A stretch of 18,985 nucleotides of DNA from NCBI GenBank assembly GCA_900544445.1, contig UQVK01000079.1:1-18985 (forward strand), written 5' to 3'. Below the pieces are notes generated by a model. That model searched no databases. It was not told the DNA's origin and was given only the letters and a program-made list of their open reading frames with translations. Positions 1 to 7,251 of this stretch are shown here, in pieces. This DNA comes from an uncultured Lachnospiraceae bacterium. GTDB taxonomy: Bacteria; Bacillota; Clostridia; Lachnospirales; Lachnospiraceae. The translations under genes were made by a program, and so were the position numbers. How positions within the stretch are numbered: position 1 is the first letter of the stretch; each line of letters opens with the position of its first letter.

Positions 1-434
1 ATCAGCTCCAGGCCGAAGCAGCGGCAGATGGGCTGGAATTCCTCCTTTTCCTCGTAGGGAAGATCCGGCAGAATCAGTCCGTCCATCCCGATCTCGCGGC
101 AGGTGCCGATGAACCGCTCCGCCCCATAGGAGAACACCACGTTCGCATAGGTCATGAAAACCATGGGCACGCTTACGTCACGCCGCAGCTCTTTTACAAA
201 TTCAAAAATCTGATCCGTGGTGACGCCGCCGTTTAATGCCCGCAGATTGGCGCCCTGAATCACGGGACCTTCCGCCGTCGGGTCGGAAAAAGGAATGCCG
301 AGCTCGATCAGATCGGCTCCGTTTTTTACCATCTCCCGAACCACTGCCCCGGTGGTTTCCAGATCCGGGTCCCCGCAGGTGACAAAGGCGATGAAGGCCT
401 TTCCGTTTTCAAACGCTTCTTTTATTCTACTCAT
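1..434 (-). CDS. trpA: Tryptophan synthase alpha subunit, N-terminal part (runs off the window)
   Basis: TrpA cleaves indole-3-glycerol phosphate to indole and glyceraldehyde 3-phosphate and channels indole to TrpB. The window holds 144 codons from ATG 434-432, about half of a usual 260-residue protein. The start is preceded by GGAG six bases upstream. The protein begins MSRIKEAFE and carries the TIM-barrel strand FVTCGDPD. The motif ELGIPFSDP contains the catalytic Glu (residue 44). It is followed by TAEGPVIQ, where residue 55 is Glu at the position of the second catalytic acid (Asp60 in the Salmonella enzyme). The last visible residues are FGLEL. It is the last gene of the visible trp operon and follows trpB after a hairpin-rich insert. 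Identity is clear from the motif and from its position after trpB. Confidence 0.96.
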   Translation of the reverse strand, partial: MSRIKEAFENGKAFIAFVTCGDPDLETTGAVVREMVKNGADLIELGIPFSDPTAEGPVIQGANLRALNGGVTTDQIFEFVKELRRDVSVPMVFMTYANVVFSYGAERFIGTCREIGMDGLILPDLPYEEKEEFQPICRCFGLEL

Positions 435-581
435 ACAAGTCTCCATTCCGGAGCGTCGCGACGGGGCGAAGCAAAATCGCGTATGCGGTTTTGCTTCTGC
501 CATCAGGGCAATTTGTGACGCTCCGGCACAAATTGCCGTATGAATCATAAGCCATCAGGCTTATGATTCATACAAGTCTCC
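431..581 (-). repeat. trpB/trpA junction hairpin array with 14-bp flanking direct repeats
   Basis: A perfect 14-bp direct repeat (plus strand TCATACAAGTCTCC) lies at 431-444 and 568-581. On the minus strand it covers the trpA ribosome binding site and start, and the trpB 3' end. The period is 137 bp. The interior is almost all palindrome. Arms 468-480/485-497 pair (GAAGCAAAA type, 4-nt loop). Arms 507-517/527-537 pair (GGCAATTTGTG, 9-nt loop). Arms 538-553/558-573 form a perfect 16-bp stem with loop ATCA, overlapping the trpB stop. In addition 448-457 is complementary to 517-526, mostly the loop of the second hairpin. No open reading frame is evident inside. The function is unknown. Confidence 0.85.
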
Positions 582-1757
582 TTCTCCACGATAGCGGGCG
601 ATCGCCGCGCAGTCCTTATCTCCTCTTCCGGAGATGGTGATGACCAGAATCTGATCCTTTCCCATCTCAGGAGCCAGCTTTCTGGCATGAGCCACCGCAT
701 GGGCGGATTCAATCGCCGGGATGATGCCCTCCGTCTTTGCCAGGTATTCAAAGGCGCAGACCGCCTCCTCATCCGTCACGGGCACATATTCCGCGCGCCC
801 GATGTCGTGCAGGTAAGCGTGCTCCGGCCCCACGCCGGGATAGTCCAGTCCGGCGGAAATGGAATACACGGGCGCGATCTGGCCATATTCGTCCTGGCAG
901 AACCAGGATTTCATCCCGTGAAAAATGCCCACCCGGCCCGTATTCATGGTGGCGGCCGTTTCAAAGGTCTCGATTCCTCTTCCCGCCGCTTCCGCACCGA
1001 TCAGCCGCACCGAAGGATTCTCAATGAAATGATAGAAGCTGCCGATGGCGTTGGAGCCTCCGCCCACGCAGGCGATCACCGCGTCGGGAAGCCGTCCCTC
1101 CTTTTCCATGAGCTGCTCTTTGATTTCCTTCGAGATCACCGCCTGAAAATCCCGCACGATGGTGGGGAAAGGGTGAGGCCCCATCACCGAACCGAGGCAG
1201 TAGTGGGTGTCGCTGATCCGGGAGGTCCACTCGCGCATGGCTTCCGAAACCGCGTCCTTCAGCGTGGCCGTCCCGGTCCTTACCGGGATGACTTCGGCTC
1301 CGAGCAGACGCATGCGGTAGACATTGAGGGCCTGCCTTCTGGTATCCTCCTCTCCCATGAAAACCACGCACTCCATTCCCATCAGCGCTGCCGCCGTGGC
1401 CGTTGCCACCCCGTGCTGGCCTGCGCCCGTTTCCGCAATCAGACGGGTCTTTCCCATTTTTTTTGCAAGAAGCGCCTGTCCCAACACGTTGTTGATCTTG
1501 TGCGCTCCGGTATGGTTCAGATCCTCCCGTTTGAGATAGATTTTCGCGCCGCCAAGGTCCTTCGTCATTTTTTCCGCAAAATAGAGCCGTGACGGCCTTC
1601 CCGCATATTCGTTAAAAAGCGTTGTGAGCTCCCTGTTGAATTCCGGATCGTTTTTATATCTGTTATATGCTTCTTCCAGCTCGATCACCGCATTCATCAG
1701 CGTCTCCGGAATGTACTGCCCTCCGTAGATACCGAACCTTCCATTTGGATTTGTCAT
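561..1757 (-). CDS. trpB: Tryptophan synthase beta subunit
   Basis: PLP enzyme that condenses indole with L-serine to give tryptophan, working as an alpha2-beta2 complex with TrpA. It has 398 residues, the normal length. The reading frame is open further upstream to 1880, but that part reads through hairpin DNA. The start chosen is ATG 1757, with GAGGAAG directly upstream and the typical N-terminus [25 protein letters not shown] holds the PLP lysine at residue 87, the same number as in the Salmonella enzyme. The phosphate-binding loop [11 protein letters not shown] and the C-terminal ISGRGDKD are present. The last codons (GGA GAC TTG TAT GAA TCA TAA) enter the 14-bp repeat and the 16-bp stem of the downstream array, so the final Glu-Ser-stop probably reflects the insertion. 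It lies between trpF and trpA. Confidence 0.97.
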   Translation of the reverse strand: MTNPNGRFGIYGGQYIPETLMNAVIELEEAYNRYKNDPEFNRELTTLFNEYAGRPSRLYFAEKMTKDLGGAKIYLKREDLNHTGAHKINNVLGQALLAKKMGKTRLIAETGAGQHGVATATAAALMGMECVVFMGEEDTRRQALNVYRMRLLGAEVIPVRTGTATLKDAVSEAMREWTSRISDTHYCLGSVMGPHPFPTIVRDFQAVISKEIKEQLMEKEGRLPDAVIACVGGGSNAIGSFYHFIENPSVRLIGAEAAGRGIETFETAATMNTGRVGIFHGMKSWFCQDEYGQIAPVYSISAGLDYPGVGPEHAYLHDIGRAEYVPVTDEEAVCAFEYLAKTEGIIPAIESAHAVAHARKLAPEMGKDQILVITISGRGDKDCAAIARYRGEGDLYES

Positions 1758-1761
1758 ACTT

Positions 1762-1911
1762 CCTCTTTTCCGCGGCCGAACGGCCGCATTTAAATTCAGG
1801 AGAAGAATCGCGAAGCGATTCTTCCAGGAAATCGGCCTTGCCGATTTCCGCGCCTCTTTTCCTGCGGCATTCGGCCGCACTCTATTCAGGAGAAGAATCG
1901 CGGAGCGATTC
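1762..1911 (-). repeat. trpF/trpB junction hairpin array with ~60-bp flanking duplication
   Basis: Five hairpins in 150 bp: 1772-1787 (GCGGCCG aa CGGCCGC), 1802-1824 (10-bp stem, GAAGAATCGC, loop gaa), 1827-1849 (10-bp stem, GGAAATCGGC, loop ctt), 1863-1879 (TGCGGC/GCCGCA), and 1895-1911 (GAATCGC gga GCGATTC, inside the trpF 3' end). Segments 1762-1821 and 1853-1911 are imperfect direct repeats. Both contain the purine-rich stretch read as AAAAGAGG on the minus strand (the trpB ribosome binding site in the 1762 copy), a GCGGC hairpin, a TTCAGGAGAAGAATCGC segment and the GCGATTC arm. Only the 1827-1849 hairpin lies between the copies. The trpF stop lies in the 1853-1911 copy. Confidence 0.85.
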
Positions 1912-2511
1912 CGCCTTCCTTACTGCGGCCGCAAACGCCGCCATTTTCTTTTTATCCTTCATGCCGTCCGTCTCGATTCCGGAGCTGACGTCCAACGCAT
2001 AGGGGTGAAATCTTCTGACCGCCTCCGCCGCGTTTTCCATATCCAGTCCGCCCGCCAGGAAGAACGGCCGTCTCATCCCGGAAAGCAGGCTCCAGTCAAA
2101 CCGGGTTCCAGTTCCGCCCTTTCCTGCATCCAGGAGTACATAATCCGCGCAGCTTTCATTTGCCGCTTCCACATCCCGCTCTCCCGCAATGGAAAAGGCC
2201 TTGATGACCGGACGGCCCGTGAGCGTCTGCACCTGCCGGATACAGGCCTCATCCTCCGTTCCGTGAAGCTGGATGAGGTCGATAATTCCGCGGTACGCAA
2301 ACTCCGCAATCCGCTCCGGCTCCTCATTTACAAACACACCAACCGCGCTGATTTCCGGCAGAAGAAGCGCCTTCAGCTCTTCCGCCCGCTCCGGCGGCAC
2401 ATACCGCCTGCTGGTTCCGGCAAACACAAAACCGATGTATTCGGGCTTCAGTTCATTGGCGGCCTCAATGTCGCAGGGCCTGGACAGGCCGCAGAATTTC
2501 ATTTTTGTCAT
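1882..2511 (-). CDS. trpF: Phosphoribosylanthranilate isomerase
   Basis: Catalyses the Amadori rearrangement of N-(5-phosphoribosyl)anthranilate to CdRP, the third step of the tryptophan branch. It is a TIM barrel of 209 residues, the usual length for a stand-alone TrpF. Seen motifs: MKFCGLSRP with the catalytic Cys near the N-terminus, [12 protein letters not shown], a VGVFVNE strand, [24 protein letters not shown] with the catalytic Asp, [11 protein letters not shown], and [10 protein letters not shown] at the phosphate site. ATG codons lie in frame at 2523, 2514, 2511 and 2502. The 2511 codon is preferred because GGAGG lies five bases upstream. The last dozen codons run into the first hairpin of the junction array, giving a tail ESLRDSSPE unlikely to be part of the barrel. 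It starts 37 bp after trpC. Confidence 0.95.
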   Translation of the reverse strand: MTKMKFCGLSRPCDIEAANELKPEYIGFVFAGTSRRYVPPERAEELKALLLPEISAVGVFVNEEPERIAEFAYRGIIDLIQLHGTEDEACIRQVQTLTGRPVIKAFSIAGERDVEAANESCADYVLLDAGKGGTGTRFDWSLLSGMRRPFFLAGGLDMENAAEAVRRFHPYALDVSSGIETDGMKDKKKMAAFAAAVRKAESLRDSSPE

Positions 2512-2548
2512 CATTTCCTCCATGCCAAAGAGTAAGCCACGGTTTCCC

Positions 2549-3343
2549 TCACGCCAGTCCTCTCAGCTCCGCCAGCTTCTTTTTCTTATCGGGCGCGCGC
2601 ATCAGCGCTTCTCCCACCAGCACCGCATCCGCTCCGGCTTTCCGGAGCCTTCTGACGTCTTCCGCGCTCTGCACGCCGCTTTCGGAAACAAACAGCACGC
2701 CCTCCGGAATTCTCTCCCGCAGGCGGAGGCTGTTCCCCGCATCCACGGAGAAATCCTTCAGGTTCCTGTTATTAACGCCGATGATCCTGGCCCCTGCTCT
2801 CCCAGCCAGCTCCACCTCCGCTTCATCGTGGGCCTCCACCAGAGCCGAGAGTCCCAGCTCATCGCACAGAGAAAGGTATTCCGAAAGCTGTCTCTGTGAA
2901 AGGATGGAACAGATCAGAAGCACAGCGGAAGCGCCCAGAATTTTCGCTTCATAGATCATGTATTCATCCACGGTGAAATCCTTCCGCAGGCAGGGAATGG
3001 AAACTTCCTCCGCAATTTCCTTCAGATACCTGTCTCTTCCCAGAAACCATTTCGGTTCGGTGAGTACCGAGATACAGTCCGCCCCTGCCGCCTCGTACTC
3101 CCGGGCGATCTGCAGATAAGGAAACTCTTCCGCGATAATTCCCTTTGAGGGGGATGCCTTCTTGCATTCGCAGATGAAGGAAAGGCCGGTTTTTTTCAGC
3201 GCTTCTTCAAAGGGAAAGCCACCGGCGGGAAGAGACAGCGCCTGCCGCCTGATTTCTTCCAGAGGGATCTGTGTCCGTGCTACACGGACACGTTCCCGCG
3301 CATGCTCTGCAAGCCGGTCAAGGATGGTTTCCCCTTCCCTCAT
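2549..3343 (-). CDS. trpC: Indole-3-glycerol phosphate synthase
   Basis: Closes the indole ring by decarboxylating CdRP to indole-3-glycerol phosphate. It has 264 residues, typical for a monofunctional TrpC TIM barrel; trpF is a separate gene here. Motifs in order: [13 protein letters not shown] helix at the N-terminus, [12 protein letters not shown] near residues 57-68 with the catalytic lysine, [24 protein letters not shown] with the second catalytic lysine, [25 protein letters not shown] and VGEALMRA at the phosphate site. The ATG overlaps the trpD stop by 4 nt, implying translational coupling. No unusual features. Confidence 0.97.
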   Translation of the reverse strand: MREGETILDRLAEHARERVRVARTQIPLEEIRRQALSLPAGGFPFEEALKKTGLSFICECKKASPSKGIIAEEFPYLQIAREYEAAGADCISVLTEPKWFLGRDRYLKEIAEEVSIPCLRKDFTVDEYMIYEAKILGASAVLLICSILSQRQLSEYLSLCDELGLSALVEAHDEAEVELAGRAGARIIGVNNRNLKDFSVDAGNSLRLRERIPEGVLFVSESGVQSAEDVRRLRKAGADAVLVGEALMRAPDKKKKLAELRGLA

Positions 3344-4371
3344 GCCTGTTCCTCCTTCCGGTTGCTGACTTTGATCAGCTTCTGAAGAACCGCAAGCGCC
3401 TTCCCTGAATCGATCAGCTCACCGGCAAGGGCGATTCCTTCCCGAAGGCTCTCCGCCTTTCCGCCGATGTAAAGGGAAGCGCCCGCGTTCATCAGCACCG
3501 CGTCCCTCTTATGCCCCTTTTCCCCATTCAGAATGGCAAGGGTGATTTTCGCGTTTTCCTCCGGCGTTCCTCCCAGAAGATCCTCCCGGCTGCAGCGCTC
3601 GATTCCGAACTCCTCCGGCGTGATCACATAGGATTTGAACCATCCGTCCTTGATCTCACAGACAGAGGTGGGGGCGGTTACGGAGATTTCATCCAGCTTT
3701 TCCTGCCCGTAGACCACCATGCCGCGGCGGACGCCCAGGTTGATGAGAACCTGCGCCAGCGGCTCCACCAGATAATCGTCATACACGCCGAGAAGCTGCA
3801 TGGAGGGCGTTCCCGGATTGGTCAGCGGACCCAGGATATTGAATACGGTACGGAAACCCAGCTCCTTCCGGATGCCCGCCACATACCGCATGGAGGTGTG
3901 ATACTCCTGCGCGAAGAAAAAGCACATGCCAACCTCCTTCAGCAGTTCCATGCAGCGCGCCGGACTCTGCCGGATGTTCACGCCCAGCGCCTCCAGACAG
4001 TCCGCCGTTCCGCACCGGGAGGAGGCCGCCCGGTTTCCGTGCTTTGCCACCTTCATGCCGCCCGCCGCGGCCACCAGCGCGGAGGTGGTGGAAATGTTGA
4101 AGCTGTGGGCGTTGTCTCCGCCGGTTCCCACGATTTCGAACACATCCATCCCCGTATCCACCCGGATGGCATGGTCCCGCATGGCCGCCGCGCACCCGGC
4201 GATCTCATCCGTCGTCTCCGCCCTGGCGCTCTTGGTGGAAAGCGCCGCAAGAAAGGCCGCGTTCTGCGTCTGCGAAGTCTCCCCGCTCATGATCTCATTC
4301 ATCACCGCATAAGCCTCGTCATAGCTCAGGTCCTCTTTGTTCACGATTTTTACGATTGCTTCCTTAATCAT
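3340..4371 (-). CDS. trpD: Anthranilate phosphoribosyltransferase
   Basis: Transfers the phosphoribosyl group from PRPP to anthranilate. It has 343 residues, the normal size of a monofunctional TrpD, separate from trpG. The PRPP-binding loop GTGGDN is at residues 82-87, followed by [36 protein letters not shown] at 110-130, [32 protein letters not shown], and the metal-binding DE in [11 protein letters not shown]. The start ATG 4371 has GGAG plus GGAA immediately upstream. That ribosome binding site lies in one copy of the 27-bp repeat that bounds the hairpin array between trpG and trpD. The stop overlaps trpC by 4 nt. Confidence 0.97.
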   Translation of the reverse strand: MIKEAIVKIVNKEDLSYDEAYAVMNEIMSGETSQTQNAAFLAALSTKSARAETTDEIAGCAAAMRDHAIRVDTGMDVFEIVGTGGDNAHSFNISTTSALVAAAGGMKVAKHGNRAASSRCGTADCLEALGVNIRQSPARCMELLKEVGMCFFFAQEYHTSMRYVAGIRKELGFRTVFNILGPLTNPGTPSMQLLGVYDDYLVEPLAQVLINLGVRRGMVVYGQEKLDEISVTAPTSVCEIKDGWFKSYVITPEEFGIERCSREDLLGGTPEENAKITLAILNGEKGHKRDAVLMNAGASLYIGGKAESLREGIALAGELIDSGKALAVLQKLIKVSNRKEEQA

Positions 4372-4376
4372 TTCCT

Positions 4377-4488
4377 CTCCTTCCGCCGCCGTCAGGCGGC
4401 ATTCTATTCATAGAAGAACGGCGTCCAGCCGTTCTTCGGCACGAACCCCGTTCGTGCCCCACTCCTTCCGCCGCCGTCAGGCGGCATT
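4377..4488 (-). repeat. trpG/trpD junction hairpin array with 27-bp flanking direct repeats
   Basis: A perfect 27-bp direct repeat lies at 4377-4403 and 4462-4488 (period 85 bp). Each copy contains the hairpin GCCGCC gtca GGCGGC (4385-4400 and 4470-4485) and, on the minus strand, a GGAAGGAG stretch that serves as part of the trpD ribosome binding site in the copy next to trpD. Between the copies lie two perfect hairpins: 4413-4437 (10-bp stem, GAAGAACGGC, loop gtcca) and 4438-4458 (9-bp stem, GGCACGAAC, loop ccc). The layout matches the trpF/trpB array: boundary hairpin plus binding site, CTATTCA, a GAAGAA stem, a GG-starting stem, boundary copy. No reading frame is supported. Confidence 0.87.
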
Positions 4489-4492
4489 TGTT

Positions 4493-5062
4493 TCAGTCTA
4501 TTCCGATAAAATTTTCAAGCATCCGCTTCCCGTCCGGCGTCAGGATCGATTCCGGATGAAACTGCACGCCGTAAATGGGATATTTTCTGTGCTGCACCGC
4601 CATCACCTCGCCGTCGTCGGTGGCGGCCGTGATCTTCAGCTCCTCCGGCAGGGTGGCCGCATTCGCCGCCAGGGAGTGATAACGCGCCACCGGCGCCCTT
4701 TCACGGCAGCCCGCAAACAGCGGACAGTCCCCGTCCAGAACGGCGGCCGACTGCTTTCCGTGCATCAGGCGTTTCGCATATCCCACGGTCGCCCCGAAGG
4801 CCGCGCAGATCGCCTGATGCCCCAGACAGACGCCCAGGATGGGAATCTTTTCTCCCAGCTTCTGCACCGTTTCCATCAGGATTCCCGCGTCCTCCGGCCT
4901 TCCGGGACCGGGCGAAAGAATGATGCGCGCCGGATTCATCTTTTCAATCTCCTCCACCGTGAACTCGTCATTTCGGATCACCCGGATGTCCGGCTCAATT
5001 TCTCCGATGAGCTGATAGAGGTTGTAGGAAAAACTGTCATAGCTGTCAATGAGTAAAATCAC
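4493..5062 (-). CDS. trpG: Anthranilate synthase component II (glutamine amidotransferase)
   Basis: Supplies ammonia from glutamine to TrpE for anthranilate formation. It has 189 residues, the normal length of a class I amidotransferase domain. The frame is open upstream to 5122, but the start is taken as GTG 5062, which overlaps the trpE stop (GTGA) and has AAAGGAGG eight bases upstream. The resulting N-terminus MILLIDSYDSFSYNL is typical of TrpG. The nucleophile is Cys79 in LGVCLGHQAIC. The oxyanion loop is SPGPGRPEDAG (residues 50-60), and the His-Glu pair is in VQFHPESILTPDG near the C-terminus. It is stand-alone, not fused to TrpD or TrpE. It may also serve as PabA, which the sequence cannot decide. 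Confidence 0.95.
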   Translation of the reverse strand: MILLIDSYDSFSYNLYQLIGEIEPDIRVIRNDEFTVEEIEKMNPARIILSPGPGRPEDAGILMETVQKLGEKIPILGVCLGHQAICAAFGATVGYAKRLMHGKQSAAVLDGDCPLFAGCRERAPVARYHSLAANAATLPEELKITAATDDGEVMAVQHRKYPIYGVQFHPESILTPDGKRMLENFIGID

Positions 5063-6531
5063 AGGTCCGCCTCCTTTGCCCGCTTCATGGCGTTCACCAC
5101 CGCCTTCGCCTTGTTGATGCATTCCTCATATTCCTTCTCCGGAACGGAATCCGCAACGATCCCGGCTCCGCTTCTCACAAACACCTTCCCGCCCTTTTTA
5201 TAAGCGATCCGGATGGCGATACAGGTATCCATGTTTCCCGCAAAATCAATATATCCGATGGCCCCGCCATAAATGCCCCGCTTGTTGTTTTCCAGCTCCC
5301 CGATCAGCTGACAGGCCCGGATCTTCGGCGCGCCGGACAGGGTTCCCGCGGGAAGCACCGCCTCCAGTGCATCCAGCGCGTCGCATCCTTCCCTGAGCTT
5401 TCCACGAACCGTGGAGCCGATGTGCATCACATGGGAAAAACGTTCCACACTGTGCAGCTTCTCCACCTGCACGCTTCCGAACTCGCTCACCTTTCCCAGA
5501 TCATTTCTGCCAAGATCCACCAGCATGTTGTGCTCCGCAAGCTCCTTTTCATCGGAAAGAAGCTCTGCTTCCAGCTTCTCATCCTCCTCCGGCGTCCCTC
5601 CCCTCGGTCTGGTTCCCGCCAGAGGGAAGGTATGGAGCACGCCGTCCTCAAGCTTCACCAGCGTTTCCGGAGAAGCCCCGGCCACCTCCACATCCGTTCC
5701 GGAAAAATAAAACATATACGGCGACGGATTCATGGTTCGCAGGATCCGGTAGGTATTGAACAGGCTGCCTTCAAACGGCGCTTCCAGCCGGTTGGAAAGG
5801 ACGATCTGAAAAATATCTCCTTCCCGGATATGGCTTTTCGCCGCCTCCACCATCCGGCAGAACTCCTGTTTTTCAAACAGGGGCTTCACCTCGCCAAGAA
5901 GATGGCCTCCCGGCTCACGCTTCTTTTTTCCTGTCTTAAGCAGTCCTGCAAGCTGCTTAAGCTCCATGACCGCCCGGTTGTAGGCCGTCTCCCCCTCATC
6001 CAGCTGCATGTTTGCAATCAGGATGATCTTCTGCCGGAAATTGTCAAAAGCGATCACCTTATCAAAAAGCATCAGATCCACGTCCCTGAATCGTTCCGTA
6101 TCCTCCGCTCCGGTCCTCACAGCCGGCTCGCTGTATCCCAGATAGTCGTAGGAAAAATATCCCACAAGCCCTCCGGTAAAGGGCGGCAGGTAGGGAAACC
6201 TGGGACTTCTGTAGTCCGCAAGCACCTGCCTGATATAGCCGGAAGGGTTCTCCGTGTGAAAACGGATGCTTCCCGCCTTCATTTCACCATCTCTGCAGGT
6301 GATCTCAAGTCTGGGATCAAATCCCAGGAAGGTATAGCGTCCCCATGTCTCATCCTGCTTCGCTGACTCCAGCAGATAGCAGTGGGCCGACACATTTTTC
6401 AGAATATCAAGCGCCTCGATGGGCGTGCAGATATCCGACAGGATTTCGCAGGAGACCGGAAGCACCCGGTATTTTCCTTCTGCAGCTATCTTTCTGATCT
6501 CACTCATTTCCGGTAAAAAATTCATCGCCAT
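5059..6531 (-). CDS. trpE: Anthranilate synthase component I
   Basis: Converts chorismate to anthranilate with ammonia from TrpG, the committed step of tryptophan synthesis. It has 490 residues, typical of TrpE. The start is ATG 6531 (MAMNFLPEM), with GGAGGAAGG just upstream; the frame extends to 6549, but that codon lies in front of this binding site. The N-terminal domain carries LLESAK at residues 53-58, the element of the tryptophan feedback site. The C-terminal chorismate-binding domain shows GDIFQIVLSNR, ASPETLVKL, PLAGTRPRGG, DLGRNDLGKV, VLPAGTLSGAPKIRA and AIRIAYKKGG, with the metal-binding Glu near EKEYEECINKA. The retained LLES element suggests feedback inhibition in addition to T-box control. 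First gene of the operon. Confidence 0.96.
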   Translation of the reverse strand: MAMNFLPEMSEIRKIAAEGKYRVLPVSCEILSDICTPIEALDILKNVSAHCYLLESAKQDETWGRYTFLGFDPRLEITCRDGEMKAGSIRFHTENPSGYIRQVLADYRSPRFPYLPPFTGGLVGYFSYDYLGYSEPAVRTGAEDTERFRDVDLMLFDKVIAFDNFRQKIILIANMQLDEGETAYNRAVMELKQLAGLLKTGKKKREPGGHLLGEVKPLFEKQEFCRMVEAAKSHIREGDIFQIVLSNRLEAPFEGSLFNTYRILRTMNPSPYMFYFSGTDVEVAGASPETLVKLEDGVLHTFPLAGTRPRGGTPEEDEKLEAELLSDEKELAEHNMLVDLGRNDLGKVSEFGSVQVEKLHSVERFSHVMHIGSTVRGKLREGCDALDALEAVLPAGTLSGAPKIRACQLIGELENNKRGIYGGAIGYIDFAGNMDTCIAIRIAYKKGGKVFVRSGAGIVADSVPEKEYEECINKAKAVVNAMKRAKEADL

Positions 6532-6588
6532 ATCCTTCCTCCGTTTCAAAACAGCCGTCTGCCGGGGTTTTGGCAGCCGCTACGTTTG

Positions 6589-6875
6589 TTTGAAAGCCGA
6601 TTGCGGTGTGCCGGAGGCACACTGCAATCGCAGACGACATTCACAGTCCGGGCTTCGCCCTTCCTGTTCATGTCGTCTTGCCTGGCAAATGTCTGTGCGG
6701 CTGGTCGTGCAAGCACGCCATCCGCACAGCCGCTTGCCAGGGCTTTCAAAATCGGATAGGGGAAGTTCCTTCCCTATCCGATTACGCGATACGCACAGCT
6801 CACGGCATAAATGCCGCTCGCTGTACTTGCCCGGCAAATGGCCGTTCATGCAAGCATGACGGCCGCTTGCCGGGC
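6589..6875 (-). repeat. Six-hairpin array in the trpE leader
   Basis: The 350 bp between the T-box terminator and trpE hold six nearly contiguous hairpins and no supported gene. They are 6598-6630 (15-bp arms, one mismatch, loop gga), 6632-6678 (AGACGACAT arms with inner ACAG and GGGC ttc GCCC), 6681-6741 (CCTGGCAA arms with inner TGTGCGG and CGTGC stems), 6750-6783 (12-bp arms, AATCGGATAGGG), 6795-6824 (ACAGC arms with CGGCAT aa ATGCCG), and 6829-6875 (GCCCGGCAA arms with inner GGCCGT and TCATGC stems). The third and sixth are related copies. A 10-bp inverted repeat at 6589-6598/6741-6750 (TTTGAAAGCC) encloses the first three. A further short stem may form at 6559-6577. Confidence 0.85.
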
Positions 6876-6884
6876 CTATCGCAC

Positions 6885-6923
6885 AAAAAAACGCCCCTGA
6901 CAGATAATCTTATCTGTCAAGGA
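6885..6923 (-). terminator. T-box intrinsic terminator of the trp leader
   Basis: On the minus strand a stem TGACAGATAA / TTATCTGTCA (6919-6898) is extended by CC/GG pairs. It is followed by GGGGC and seven T residues (6891-6885). It lies just after the T-box sequence, as expected for the terminator that competes with the antiterminator. Confidence 0.93.
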
Positions 6924-7215
6924 CGAATCATACAAAAGTATAAAATCCGCGGTGCCACCTTGAATTCACAGGAATGACCCTGTGCGCTTAGCGGGATACC
7001 TTCATATCCCCGGCAACTGACGTATGCCCTCACGTTGCAGAATACTCTGTGAACAATAACCTTCCGGATAAATTGCCGGGCAATTATCTCACATTTGACT
7101 GCACCCTCAGCGGTCCATTTGACAACTTGTTTCTCACCTGACTCTCAGCGCCGCAGGCTCTCTGTAAAGGCATCATTGCCGTTATCTCCGCTTCAACGGT
7201 TTGGTGTTTTAAATT
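6885..7215 (-). promoter_or_regulatory. tRNA-Trp-responsive T-box leader
   Basis: The conserved T-box AAGGTGGCACCGCGG is read on the minus strand at 6961-6947, directly upstream of the terminator. In the Stem I region the minus strand reads AAATGGACCGCTGAGGG. The codon TGG at 7117-7115 sits where the specifier codon precedes ACC/GCTGAGGG in this RNA class, and it is the tryptophan codon. The antiterminator bulge UGGC would pair with a tRNA 3' end GCCA, which fits the G discriminator base of bacterial tRNA-Trp. Uncharged tRNA-Trp should stabilise the antiterminator and let transcription enter trpE. The element precedes a complete tryptophan operon, which agrees with the specifier. The 5' end is an estimate from the promoter. 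Confidence 0.94.
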
Positions 7216-7221
7216 GTTAAC

Positions 7222-7251
7222 AGATTACCATACCTGACCAGAAGATGTCAA
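7222..7251 (-). promoter_or_regulatory. trp operon promoter (sigma-A type)
   Basis: Minus strand TTGACA (7251-7246), an 18-bp spacer, then TAATCT (7227-7222) preceded by TGG, an extended -10. This places the transcript start near 7215, just ahead of T-box Stem I. The 50 bp between this promoter and the protease stop hold only AT-rich sequence without a clear terminator. Confidence 0.8.

Noticed and set aside
445..567. An insertion sequence or its remnant between trpB and trpA
   Set aside because: Direct repeats flank the segment, but there is no transposase frame and no single pair of terminal inverted repeats. It is treated as a palindromic element of unknown type instead.
1758..1880. A 41-residue N-terminal extension of TrpB
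   Set aside because: It would be translated from hairpin DNA, lacks a binding site at 1880, and the normal TrpB N-terminus with a good site starts at 1757.
6598..6875. CRISPR array or small-protein genes in the trpE leader
   Set aside because: The units are palindromes of different length and sequence with no constant repeat and spacer. The short open frames there simply read through hairpin arms.
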